DNA from: an uncultured Prevotellaceae bacterium
GTDB lineage: Bacteria; Bacteroidota; Bacteroidia; Bacteroidales; Bacteroidaceae
Length of the DNA: 64,000 bases
Assembly: GCA_947170495.1 (NCBI GenBank)
Contig: CAMVUB010000004.1
Location: 1 to 64,000, forward strand
Direction: 5' to 3'
The translations under genes and the position numbers were made by a program. Shown here piece by piece: positions 53,016 to 60,879 of this stretch (positions are counted from its first letter, which is position 1; every line of letters begins with the position of its first letter). The notes beneath the pieces are model-generated. The model was given only the letters and a program-made list of their open reading frames with translations. It made no database searches and had not been told where the DNA came from.

Positions 53016-53963
53016 ATGAAACGCATATTTTTCTTTTTCCTGTTTGCTGCCGCTGCCACATTCGCTTCGGCACAGACGCAGCTCAAGTATTCCGATTTCG
53101 AAACTTGGGTCAGCCGTAGTATTAAGGAAAGCGGTATCATCGGCGGAAAGACAAAGACACTTTATGAGATTGGGCCCAATATGACTTGGGACGGCAAGAA
53201 GGCGTATGTGAACGCCGGCGGTTCGCCATGGGCTACCAGTAATATCATGGCCAAGGTGGCGGGCATCGTGAAGACCAACACCGGCGTCTATCGCGAGCCA
53301 CGCGGCAACGGCTTCTGCGCCAAGCTGGTGACACACGTGGAGGGTGTGAAGGTGCTGGGTCTAGTGAACATCCAGGTGATGGCTGCCGGCTCTCTCTATC
53401 TCGGCTCTATGCTGGAGCCCATCACCAGTTCTTCGAATCCCATGCGCTGGCTTAACTACGGCATCCCCTTCACGCAGAAGCCCAAGGCCGTGCAGTTCGA
53501 CTACAAGGTGCAGCTCTCCGGTAAACCCGACCGTGTTCGTCAGACGGGTTTCAGCGCCGTTAAAACCATTGCGGGTGCTGATATGCCGAATGTCATCTGC
53601 CTCCTGCAGAAACGGTGGGAGGACGAGAAGGGCAACATCTACGCCCGTCGCATCGGCACCGCCATCCAACGCTTCTCTCAAAACAGCGACTGGGTCAACG
53701 GCAAGCAGTTGGAGATTCATTATGGCAATATCACTGCGGAGCCCTTCTACAAGCCTTACATGAATCTATTCAATGGCGGCGATGACCAAAAGTACGCCAA
53801 GAACAGCAAAGGCAAGATGGTGCCTGTGCAGGAGGTGGAGTGGGGGACTGCCGACGACACTCCGACGCACCTCTGCCTTCAGTTCGCCAGTAGCTTTGGC
53901 GGCGCCTACATCGGCGCTGAAGGCACCACCCTCTGGGTGGACAACGTGAAGCTCATCTATTGA
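53016..53963 (+). CDS. Secreted PCMD-like protein
   Basis: 315 aa with a signal peptide (MKRIFFFFLFAAAATFASAQT). The mature part, FETWVSRSIKESGIIGGKTKTLYEIGPN and a C-terminal HLCLQFASSFGGAYIGAEGTTLWVDNVKLIY, resembles the PCMD (putative carbohydrate metabolism) domain, a beta-sandwich in Bacteroidetes surface proteins. No catalytic residues are recognised. Single gene 40 nt after the lysozyme gene. Confidence 0.65.
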   Translation: MKRIFFFFLFAAAATFASAQTQLKYSDFETWVSRSIKESGIIGGKTKTLYEIGPNMTWDGKKAYVNAGGSPWATSNIMAKVAGIVKTNTGVYREPRGNGFCAKLVTHVEGVKVLGLVNIQVMAAGSLYLGSMLEPITSSSNPMRWLNYGIPFTQKPKAVQFDYKVQLSGKPDRVRQTGFSAVKTIAGADMPNVICLLQKRWEDEKGNIYARRIGTAIQRFSQNSDWVNGKQLEIHYGNITAEPFYKPYMNLFNGGDDQKYAKNSKGKMVPVQEVEWGTADDTPTHLCLQFASSFGGAYIGAEGTTLWVDNVKLIY

Positions 53964-53967
53964 ACTC

Positions 53968-54018
53968 TTGAACCCTTAAACACCTTAAACTCCTTAAACT
54001 TTAAACCTTAAACGAACA
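53968..54018. repeat. Short-word filler (CTTAAACACCTTAAACTCC)
   Basis: TTGAACCCTTAAACACCTTAAAC then ACTTTAAACCTTAAACG fill the gap before nspC; same family as 4043-4082. Confidence 0.8.
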
Positions 54019-54023
54019 ACCCC

Positions 54024-55364
54024 TTGACCCCTCCCTATTACCTTGTAGAAGAAGAGAAACTGCGGCGCAACTTGGCTTTGATTAAGGACGTTGCCGACCG
54101 TTCGGGCGCTGAGATCATCTTGGCGTTCAAGGCGTTTGCACTTTGGAAGACCTTCCCTATCTTCCGCGAGTACATCAGCCACACCACGGCGTCCTCGCCC
54201 GATGAGGCCCGTCTGGCCTTCGAGGAGTTCGGCAGCCCTGCCCATACTTACAGCCCCGCTTACACGGAGCGTGACTTCCCCGAGATCCTCCGCTGCTCCT
54301 CGCATATCACCTTCAACAGCCTCTCGCAGTTTCATCGCTTTGCAGACCCACCCCTCACCCTCCCTTGTAGGGAGGGAGTGGTCACCTGTCAAGACGAGGA
54401 AGATCTCTCTAAATCTCCTAGTCAAGGGAGACTTGCCGGCGCAGAGACTGCAGATGGGAACAAAGCGGACGCCTGCTCAGAACATTCCGCTCCCTCCCTC
54501 ACAGGGAGGGCGGGGGGTGGGTCTGCTCCTTCCTTCGGTTTGCGCGTCAACCCCGAGTACAGCGAGATAGAGACAGAGCTCTACAACCCCTGCGCCCCAG
54601 GCTCACGCTTTGGCGTGCTGGCTGAGGAGCTCCCTGCGCCCGATGCATTCCCTGCTGCCATCGAGGGCTTCCACATTCATTGCCATTGCGAGAGCGGCGC
54701 CGATGCCTTCGCGCGTACGCTCGTACATATTATAGATAAGTTCTCCCCTTGGTTCCCGAAACTCAAATGGATTAATTTTGGCGGCGGCCATCTCATGACC
54801 CGCAAGGATTACGACGTGGAGCTCCTCATCCAAACCCTTCGTGACTTCCATGCCCGCTGGCCGCATCTGCGCATGATCCTCGAACCTGGCAGCGCCTTCG
54901 CTTGGCAGACAGGACCGCTGGTGGCGTCTGTCGTTGATATCGTGGAGAATCACGGCATCCAGACGGCCATCCTTGATGTCAGCTTCACCTGTCATATGCC
55001 CGACTGTCTGGAGATGCCCTACTATCCAGAGGTCCGTGGTGCAGAGCACATAGATGTTCAAGGCCTGACAGGACTCGAACGTAGTGAGGCATATCCCCCC
55101 TTGGGGGGAGCGGGGAGGGGGGCTATTTACCGCCTCGGCGGCAACTCGTGCCTCGCTGGCGACTTCATGGGTTATTGGCGCTTCCCGCAACCCCTCAGCG
55201 TGGGCGATGAGATCATCTTCGAGGATATGATTCACTACACGACCGTGAAGACCACCACCTTTAATGGCGTGCACCACCCCTCGATTGCCATCCGCCGTCT
55301 CGACGGCACCATCGAGCTGCTGCGCGCGTACAACTACGAGGATTATCGCGACCGCATGGACTGA
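54024..55364 (+). CDS. nspC: Carboxynorspermidine decarboxylase with repeat-derived insertions
   Basis: 446 aa using the TTG at 54024 (TPPYYLVEEEKLRRNLALIKD); no in-frame ATG is near. PLP Lys is in ILAFKAFALWK. Later motifs are FHIHCHCESGADAF, WINFGGGHLMT, EPGSAFAWQTG and GNSCLAGDF. It makes norspermidine or spermidine from the carboxy-precursor. Normal members have about 370-380 residues; here residues about 107-166 (DPPLTLPCREG ... SLTGRAGGGSAPS) are an inserted GACCC repeat pair and its interior, and a second insert (YPPLGGAGRGA) sits near 360. The frame stays open through both. Confidence 0.88.
   Translation: MTPPYYLVEEEKLRRNLALIKDVADRSGAEIILAFKAFALWKTFPIFREYISHTTASSPDEARLAFEEFGSPAHTYSPAYTERDFPEILRCSSHITFNSLSQFHRFADPPLTLPCREGVVTCQDEEDLSKSPSQGRLAGAETADGNKADACSEHSAPSLTGRAGGGSAPSFGLRVNPEYSEIETELYNPCAPGSRFGVLAEELPAPDAFPAAIEGFHIHCHCESGADAFARTLVHIIDKFSPWFPKLKWINFGGGHLMTRKDYDVELLIQTLRDFHARWPHLRMILEPGSAFAWQTGPLVASVVDIVENHGIQTAILDVSFTCHMPDCLEMPYYPEVRGAEHIDVQGLTGLERSEAYPPLGGAGRGAIYRLGGNSCLAGDFMGYWRFPQPLSVGDEIIFEDMIHYTTVKTTTFNGVHHPSIAIRRLDGTIELLRAYNYEDYRDRMD
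54345..54380 (+). repeat. GACCC palindromic repeat, copy k (inside nspC)
   Basis: GACCCACCCCTCA, CCCTCCCTTGTAGGGAGGG, AGTGGTCACC edge. Paired with copy l, 107 nt away. Confidence 0.9.
54488..54523 (-). repeat. GACCC palindromic repeat, copy l (inside nspC)
   Basis: Inverted copy: GCTCCCTCCCTCACAGGGAGGG, CGGGGGGTGGGTC, then TGC. The outer ends of k and l both read GCAGACCCACCC. Confidence 0.9.
55092..55125 (+). repeat. Second palindrome family, copy j (inside nspC)
   Basis: CCCCCCTTGGGGGGAGCGGG then GAGGGGGG, matching copy i in dsbD on the other strand. Encodes YPPLGGAGRGAIY. Confidence 0.75.
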
Positions 55365-55432
55365 TTTTTGGAAAAAAGTGCGGTTTGACGAAAAAAATCG
55401 CACGAATCCCTTGTCAGTTCAAGAAAAAGCAG

Positions 55433-55440
55433 TACCTTTG
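55433..55440 (+). promoter_or_regulatory. -7 box TACCTTTG for the tRNA cluster
   Basis: TACCTTTG about 65 nt upstream of tRNA-Gly, with a near-consensus CTTG 19 nt before it (55410-55413). Confidence 0.65.
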
Positions 55441-55504
55441 CACCCGCAATCAGAGGATTGCCTATGACTTTGACATGCTGAACAGCTGGTTGGAACACCA
55501 TTTT

Positions 55505-55580
<76 letters not shown>

Positions 55581-55617
55581 ACCGTTGAGCAATTGACGAC
55601 AACGTCGTACAGAGCCT

Positions 55618-55698
55618 GCCCAGGTGGCGGAATGGTAGACGCGCTCGTTTCAGGTGCGAGTGTTGAGAGACGTGCAGGTTCGAGTCCTGTTCTGGGCA
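55618..55698 (+). tRNA. tRNA-Leu (CAG)
   Basis: Acceptor GCCCAGG/TCTGGGC, anticodon loop TTCAGGT (CAG), a long variable arm typical of class II, T-loop GTTCGAGTC. The 3' CCA is not encoded. Confidence 0.92.
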
Positions 55699-55747
55699 CT
55701 TTCGACCTGCCTAAAGCTGACATGCTTGCTTATTACGCACACGATAT

Positions 55748-55831
55748 GGAGAGGTGGCGGAATTGGTAGACGCGCTACTTTGAGGGGGTAGTGTCGATTA
55801 TGACGTGGGAGTTCGAGTCTCCTCCTCTTCA
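55748..55831 (+). tRNA. tRNA-Leu (GAG)
   Basis: Acceptor GGAGAGG/CCTCTTC (one G-U pair), anticodon loop TTGAGGG (GAG), long variable arm (TGTCGATTATGACG), T-loop GTTCGAGTC. No encoded CCA. Confidence 0.92.
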
Positions 55832-55859
55832 CTACAGCTGTTCAAACAGTCAAGAAAGA

Positions 55860-55886
55860 AGGCCGCCCAACAGGTGGCCTTTTTTT
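55860..55886 (+). terminator. Terminator of the tRNA cluster
   Basis: The stem AGGCCGCC/GGTGGCCT (one G-U pair), loop CAACA, then a run of seven T. It lies just before the CobW gene. Confidence 0.88.
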
Positions 55887-55923
55887 GACCCCTTAAACGC
55901 TAAACGTTAAACGAAATATCATT

Positions 55924-57207
55924 ATGCACGCACAAGCTATCCCCGTGCTGCTGCTCACCGGCTATCTCGGCAGCGGCAAGACAACACTCTTGAATCGCAT
56001 CCTCAACAATCGTCGCGGCATACGCTTTGCCGTGATTGTCAACGATATCGGTGAGGTGAACATCGATGCCGACCTCATTGAGAAGGGAGGTGTCGTGGCA
56101 CAGAAGGACGACAGCCTCGTGGCGCTGCAGAACGGTTGCATCTGCTGCACGCTGAAGATGGATCTCGTGGAGCAGCTGCGCGATATCACGCGTCAGCAGC
56201 GCTTCGACTACATCGTCATCGAGGCCAGCGGTATCTGCGAGCCTGCACCCATCGCACAGACCATCTGCTCGATTCCCACGATGGGAATGGAATATATGCG
56301 CGACGGCATCCCCGTGGTCGATTGCATTGCCACCGTCGTCGATGCCCTGCGTATGCGCGATGAGTTCGGCAGCGGTAAGGATCTCCTGCGTCCCAACCTC
56401 GATGAGGACGATATCGAGAATCTCGTCATCCAGCAGATCGAGTTCTGCAACCTCATCCTCCTGAACAAAGCCTCCGAGGTGACACCCCACGAGCTCGGTC
56501 GCATCCGTGAGATTATCCGTGCCTTGCAGCCCAAGGCAGAGATTATCGAGTGCGACTACTGCGATGTTGATTTCGACAAGCTCCTCAACACCCATTCCTT
56601 CGACTTCGATAAAGTAGCCACCTCTGCCGCATGGATTGATGCCATTGAGGGTCACCACGGCGATGAAGAGGACGATGACGATGATCACGACAATGATCAC
56701 GATGACGATGATGACGACCATGACCACCACCATCATGATCACGAAGACCACGATGATGACCAAGATCACCATCACGAACATCACGATCACCACCATCATC
56801 ACCACCACCATCATGATGATGAGGGCGAAGCAGAGGAGTACGGAATAGGAACCTTTGTCTATTATCGCCGCGAGCCCTTGAACCTCGGCCTTTTCGATGA
56901 GTTCGTGGCTCGCCATTGGCCCGCCTCCATCATTCGTGCCAAGGGCATCTGCTGGTTCTACGGCGAGCCCGACACCTGCTATGTCTTTGAGCAGGCCGGA
57001 AAGCAAGTCACTCTCCGCAATGCCGGACAGTGGTATGCCACGATGCCTGCCGACGAGCTTGCCGAGTTCAAGGCCCAGAACCCCGACCTACGTCGTGATT
57101 GGGACGAGCACTACGGCGATCGCATGCAAAAGCTCGTCTTCATCGGCCAGCACCTCGACCGCGAAGCCATCACCCTCGCCCTTGACATGTGCCTCGCCAA
57201 ATCCTAA
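55924..57207 (+). CDS. CobW/COG0523 GTPase with His/Asp-rich metal tract
   Basis: 427 aa. Walker A GYLGSGKTT (13-21), the metal-binding GCICC motif (Cys72, 74, 75), a NKAS guanine-specificity motif and the C-terminal CobW domain (FVYYRREPLNLGLFDEFV) are present. Residues about 244-305 are almost only His, Asp and Glu, with about 25 histidines, and are encoded by GATCACCATCAC-type DNA. These GTPases deliver Zn or other metals to client proteins. A Zur box was not seen upstream, where the spacer is GTTAAACG filler. Confidence 0.92.
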   Translation: MHAQAIPVLLLTGYLGSGKTTLLNRILNNRRGIRFAVIVNDIGEVNIDADLIEKGGVVAQKDDSLVALQNGCICCTLKMDLVEQLRDITRQQRFDYIVIEASGICEPAPIAQTICSIPTMGMEYMRDGIPVVDCIATVVDALRMRDEFGSGKDLLRPNLDEDDIENLVIQQIEFCNLILLNKASEVTPHELGRIREIIRALQPKAEIIECDYCDVDFDKLLNTHSFDFDKVATSAAWIDAIEGHHGDEEDDDDDHDNDHDDDDDDHDHHHHDHEDHDDDQDHHHEHHDHHHHHHHHHDDEGEAEEYGIGTFVYYRREPLNLGLFDEFVARHWPASIIRAKGICWFYGEPDTCYVFEQAGKQVTLRNAGQWYATMPADELAEFKAQNPDLRRDWDEHYGDRMQKLVFIGQHLDREAITLALDMCLAKS

Positions 57208-57246
57208 AAACAATCATCCCCGCCAACCTGGCGGGGATGACTGTTT
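57208..57246. terminator. Bidirectional terminator between CobW gene and glnN
   Basis: The perfect 11-bp stem TCATCCCCGCC/GGCGGGGATGA with loop AACCT is extended by AAACA/TGTTT with one mismatch and flanked by A and T runs. It serves both convergent genes and covers the glnN stop. Confidence 0.9.
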
Positions 57247-59434
57247 AGCGGATAAAGAGGATCTCGCGGTATTTGGGGAGGGGCCAGAGTTCGTCGTCCA
57301 CGATGAGCTCCAGCTTATCGACGTGGTAGCGGATGCTGTCGAGGAGGGGCGCCACGGTGTCGTGGTAGGCGATGGCCTTCTCGCGCTCGTCGGTGAGGCG
57401 GTTGGCGATGCGACGTGCATCGATGAGCTGCTTCACATGGGTGGTGATATAGCTGGCGTGCTCGGATATCTGTTTGATGAGCGAGATGTTATCGCCAGTG
57501 AGGCCGTCGGCAACGTCAGCGGGGAAGATCTCGTTGAGCTTGTGCACGTTGTCGATGAGTTGGCTCTGGTAGCGCGTGGCCACAGGGATAATGTGGTTGA
57601 GGCAGAGGTCGCCGAAGATGCGGGCCTCAATCTGTATCTTCTTTGTGTAGGTCTCCCATTTGATTTCGTTGCGGGCTTCGAGCTCTGACTTCGTGAACAC
57701 GTGGGTCTTGGCGAACATCGCGACGCTGTCCTCGTCCAGATAGCGGTCGATGACGAGTGGGCACGACGCCTCCACGTCGAGTCCGCGACGCGCAGCCTCC
57801 TGCTTCCACTCCTCGCTGTAGCCGTTGCCGTCGAAGTGTATGGGCTTGCAGGTCTTGATGTCCTCGCGCACGACCTTCAGCACCGCCTTCAGGGGCTCCA
57901 TGCCTTCTGCGATGAGGGCATCGACGCGCGCCTTGAAGTCGATGAGCGCCTCCGCCACGGCGGCGTTGAGGGCTATCATGGCGCTGGCGCAGTTGGCCTC
58001 GGCACCTACGGCGCGGAACTCAAAGCGGTTACCGGTGAAGGCGAAGGGCGATGTGCGGTTGCGGTCGGTGTTGTCGATGAGAATCTCGGGAATCTGCGGC
58101 ACGCCTAGGTTGAACTCCTGCTTGCTGGCGAAGGGTATCTGGTCGTCGTCGGCCTGCTCCAGGTGCTCCAACACGTCGGTGAGCTGCTTGCCCAGGAAGC
58201 TGGAGATGATGGCGGGCGGTGCTTCGTTGGCACCGAGACGATGGGCGTTGGTGGCGCTCACGATGCTGGCCTTGAGGAGGCCGTTGTGGCGCCATACAGC
58301 CATGAGCGTCTCCACGATAAACGTGATGAAGCGCAGGTTGTCCAGCTGTGTCTTGCCAGGAGCGTGCAGGAGGATGCCGGTGTTGGTGGTGAGGCTCCAG
58401 TTGTTGTGCTTGCCGCTGCCGTTGATGCCGGCAAAGGGTTTCTCATGCAGGAGCACGCGGAAGCCATGCTTGCGCGCCACCTTTTTCATGAGGGACATCA
58501 GCAGCATGTTATGATCTACCGCAAGATTCGTTTCCTCGAAGATGGGTGCCAGCTCAAACTGGTTGGGGGCGACCTCGTTGTGTCGCGTCTTGCAGGGGAT
58601 GCCGAGCTCCAGGGCCTGAATCTCAAGGTCTTTCATGAAAGCGGCCACGCGTTCTGGGATGCTGCCGAAGTAGTGGTCGTCCATCTGCTGGTTCTTGGCG
58701 CTGTCGTGGCCCATGAGCGTGCGCCCGGTCATGAGCAGGTCGGGGCGTGCGGCATAGAGGTCTTCATCCACGAGGAAATACTCCTGTTCCCACCCGAGGT
58801 TGGAGATGACCTTCTTCACGTCGGGGTAGAAGTAGTGTGCCACGTCCGTGGCCGCCTTATCGACGGCATGTAGGGCTTTCTTGAGGGGTGCCTTATAGTC
58901 GAGTGCCTCGCCTGTGTAGGCAATGAAGACGGTGGGGATCATCAGCGTGTCGCCCAGCACGAAGACGGGGCTCGCAGGATCCCATGCCGAGTAGCCACGC
59001 GCCTCGAAGGTGGAGCGTATGCCACCGCTGGGAAACGAGCTCGCATCGGGTTCCTGCTGCACGAGCAGCTTGCCCGTGAACTCTTCCACCATTCCGCCTT
59101 TTCCGTCGTGCTCCACGAAGCCGTCGTGTTTCTCGGCGGTACCTTCTGTGAGCGGTTGGAACCAGTGTGTGATGTGTGTGGCACCCAGTTCCATCGCCCA
59201 TTGCTTCATGCCTTTCGCCACCGCGTCAGCGGTGTGCATGTCGAGTGTCGTGCCGTTCTCCATGACATCCACCATCTTGGTGAAGATGTCTGCGGGCAGA
59301 TACTTTTGCATCTTGTCGCGTGTGAACACGTATTTGGCAAAGAACTCCGATGGGCGCTCCTTGGGCGCTGCCACCTCCACGGGGCGCTTCTTGAACGCCT
59401 CGCCGACAACTTGGAATCTTAATGCTGATGACAT
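57245..59434 (-). CDS. glnN: Type III glutamine synthetase
   Basis: 729 aa, the GSIII length. LRFQVVGEAFKKRPVEV and EFFAKYVFTRDKMQKYL at the N-terminus, then THWFQPLTEGTAEKHDGF, VLHEKPFAGINGSGKHNNWSL (the GSIII active-site block) and NRTSPFAFTGNRFEFRAVG. It makes glutamine from glutamate, ammonia and ATP, as the main ammonium-assimilating enzyme in many Bacteroidales. Single gene; its upstream spacer is filler with no clear promoter box. Confidence 0.97.
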   Translation of the reverse strand: MSSALRFQVVGEAFKKRPVEVAAPKERPSEFFAKYVFTRDKMQKYLPADIFTKMVDVMENGTTLDMHTADAVAKGMKQWAMELGATHITHWFQPLTEGTAEKHDGFVEHDGKGGMVEEFTGKLLVQQEPDASSFPSGGIRSTFEARGYSAWDPASPVFVLGDTLMIPTVFIAYTGEALDYKAPLKKALHAVDKAATDVAHYFYPDVKKVISNLGWEQEYFLVDEDLYAARPDLLMTGRTLMGHDSAKNQQMDDHYFGSIPERVAAFMKDLEIQALELGIPCKTRHNEVAPNQFELAPIFEETNLAVDHNMLLMSLMKKVARKHGFRVLLHEKPFAGINGSGKHNNWSLTTNTGILLHAPGKTQLDNLRFITFIVETLMAVWRHNGLLKASIVSATNAHRLGANEAPPAIISSFLGKQLTDVLEHLEQADDDQIPFASKQEFNLGVPQIPEILIDNTDRNRTSPFAFTGNRFEFRAVGAEANCASAMIALNAAVAEALIDFKARVDALIAEGMEPLKAVLKVVREDIKTCKPIHFDGNGYSEEWKQEAARRGLDVEASCPLVIDRYLDEDSVAMFAKTHVFTKSELEARNEIKWETYTKKIQIEARIFGDLCLNHIIPVATRYQSQLIDNVHKLNEIFPADVADGLTGDNISLIKQISEHASYITTHVKQLIDARRIANRLTDEREKAIAYHDTVAPLLDSIRYHVDKLELIVDDELWPLPKYREILFIR

Positions 59435-59514
59435 CTATTTATTTTATGATTTAACGATTTTTGATTTTATGATTTTTCGATCCTTCAATCTTTCAATCTT
59501 TCAATTTTTCAATC
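59435..59514. repeat. Short-word filler (CAATCTTTCAATC)
   Basis: ATGATTTAACGATTTTTGATT then five copies of TTTCAATC-type words fill the gap between mltG and glnN. No promoter box is evident. Confidence 0.75.
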
Positions 59515-60549
59515 TTAATGGATCCCCCTCTCATTCAGTGCCTTCTGGTAACGTCGCGCGTTCTGCTGGTGCTGCGGGAAAGTGGCGGCGAAGTTGTGCG
59601 TGCCGCTGAAATCCTCCTTGGCGCACATGTAGAGGTAGTCGTGGTCCTCCATGTGTAGCACGGCGTCGATGCCGGCGACGGAGGGGATGCGGATGGGACC
59701 TGGTGGCAGCCCTTTGTTGAGATAGGTGTTATAGGGGCTTTCCACGCGCAGGTGCTCGCCGCGGATGCGACGTAGTGTCGCGTCACCCACGGCAAACTTC
59801 ACGGTGGGGTCGGCCTGCAGGGGGATGCCTTTGCGGATGCGGTTCATGTAGAGTCCAGCTACGCGCGGCTTCTCGCCGTTGTTGGCCGTCTCCTCATCCA
59901 CGATGCTGGCCAGCGTGACGACCTCCTCATGCGTCAGTCCCAGTGCCTGGGCGCGCTCGTCGCGCTGCTGCTGTTGCCAGAACGTCTCGTTCTCGCGCTG
60001 CATGCGTTGCATGAACTTCGGCAGCGGCGTGTCCCAATACACCTCGTAGGTGTTGGGAATGAACAGAGCGGGTAGGGTAGCAGTGGCGTAGCCGTAGGAG
60101 GCTGCAAAGGCGGAGTCCGCGAACTGCGTGGCCACCTCGGCAGAGTCCAGCATCAGCTTGTTGCCCAGAAACCCCGCCAAGCGATCCATCGTCCGGACCG
60201 ATGGGATAGTGAGCTTCACGGGCGACTGGTGGCCGCGCAGCAGGTTGCGGTAGATGGTGAGGAACGACTGCCCGGGCTCCACGGCATAGCGGCCTGTGCG
60301 CACTTCATAGGGGCGCACGATGCCCAGCATCTGCCAGTAGGTGGTGACATAACCGCCGCTCAGCGCTTTCAGCTGGCCGAGCACATCCTCGGGCGTGTCC
60401 GTGGGGCGCACATAGATGTATTCCGTGTCGCCGCCCTCGCGCAGCGGACTCGTGATGCCGCGCCAGAAACCGAATCCCAGAATCAGCGCTATCACCGCTA
60501 AGCCGCCTACGAACCAGAGGATATAGAAAAGAGGCGATTTCGTATTCAT
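59515..60549 (-). CDS. mltG: Endolytic murein transglycosylase MltG
   Basis: 344 aa from the ATG at 60549 (MNTKSPLFYILWFVGGLAVIALILGFG); the listed 60603 start runs toward the tRNA. One membrane helix precedes a LysM-like region and the YceG domain with LFIPNTYEVYWDTP, VTLASIVDEETANNGEKPRVAGLYMNR (catalytic Glu in DEET) and ADPTVKFAVG. It cleaves nascent glycan strands to end peptidoglycan synthesis. It lies downstream of tRNA-Thr on the same strand. Confidence 0.94.
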   Translation of the reverse strand: MNTKSPLFYILWFVGGLAVIALILGFGFWRGITSPLREGGDTEYIYVRPTDTPEDVLGQLKALSGGYVTTYWQMLGIVRPYEVRTGRYAVEPGQSFLTIYRNLLRGHQSPVKLTIPSVRTMDRLAGFLGNKLMLDSAEVATQFADSAFAASYGYATATLPALFIPNTYEVYWDTPLPKFMQRMQRENETFWQQQQRDERAQALGLTHEEVVTLASIVDEETANNGEKPRVAGLYMNRIRKGIPLQADPTVKFAVGDATLRRIRGEHLRVESPYNTYLNKGLPPGPIRIPSVAGIDAVLHMEDHDYLYMCAKEDFSGTHNFAATFPQHQQNARRYQKALNERGIH

Positions 60550-60622
60550 AGAGACGTGCAAGCCTTTAAAAACAACAATCGCAGACACTTGTTCGCGAAG
60601 CATCTGCGAGAGGTTTCATCGT

Positions 60623-60698
<76 letters not shown>

Positions 60699-60722
60699 AG
60701 GTCTGTCTTTCAAAACCGAGCG

Positions 60723-60730
60723 CAAAGGTA
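60723..60730 (-). promoter_or_regulatory. -7 box TACCTTTG for tRNA-Thr
   Basis: Minus-strand TACCTTTG ends 24 nt before the mature tRNA 5' end. Confidence 0.65.
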
Positions 60731-60735
60731 AGGAA

Positions 60736-60840
60736 AATTTGACAATTGACAATTGACAATGGACAATTATTTTGTTTTTCACCTGCATTTTCTTGTGTTT
60801 TGACCTCTTTTCCCCCCTTTCATTCTTCACTTTTCACTTT
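60736..60840. repeat. Short-word filler (TTGACAATTGACAATGG; TTCACTTTTCAC)
   Basis: Three copies of TTGACAATTGACAATGGACAA-type words near 60738-60768, then CTTCACTTTTCACTTTTTT near 60825-60842, bracket a T-rich gap upstream of the SGNH gene. Confidence 0.7.
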
Positions 60841-60847
60841 TTTGCAC

Positions 60848-60855
60848 TATCTTTG
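60848..60855 (+). promoter_or_regulatory. -7 box TATCTTTG for the SGNH esterase gene
   Basis: TATCTTTG lies 24 nt upstream of the ATG at 60880. Confidence 0.55.
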
Positions 60856-60879
60856 TCCTCGGAATTTAAGACTACGATT

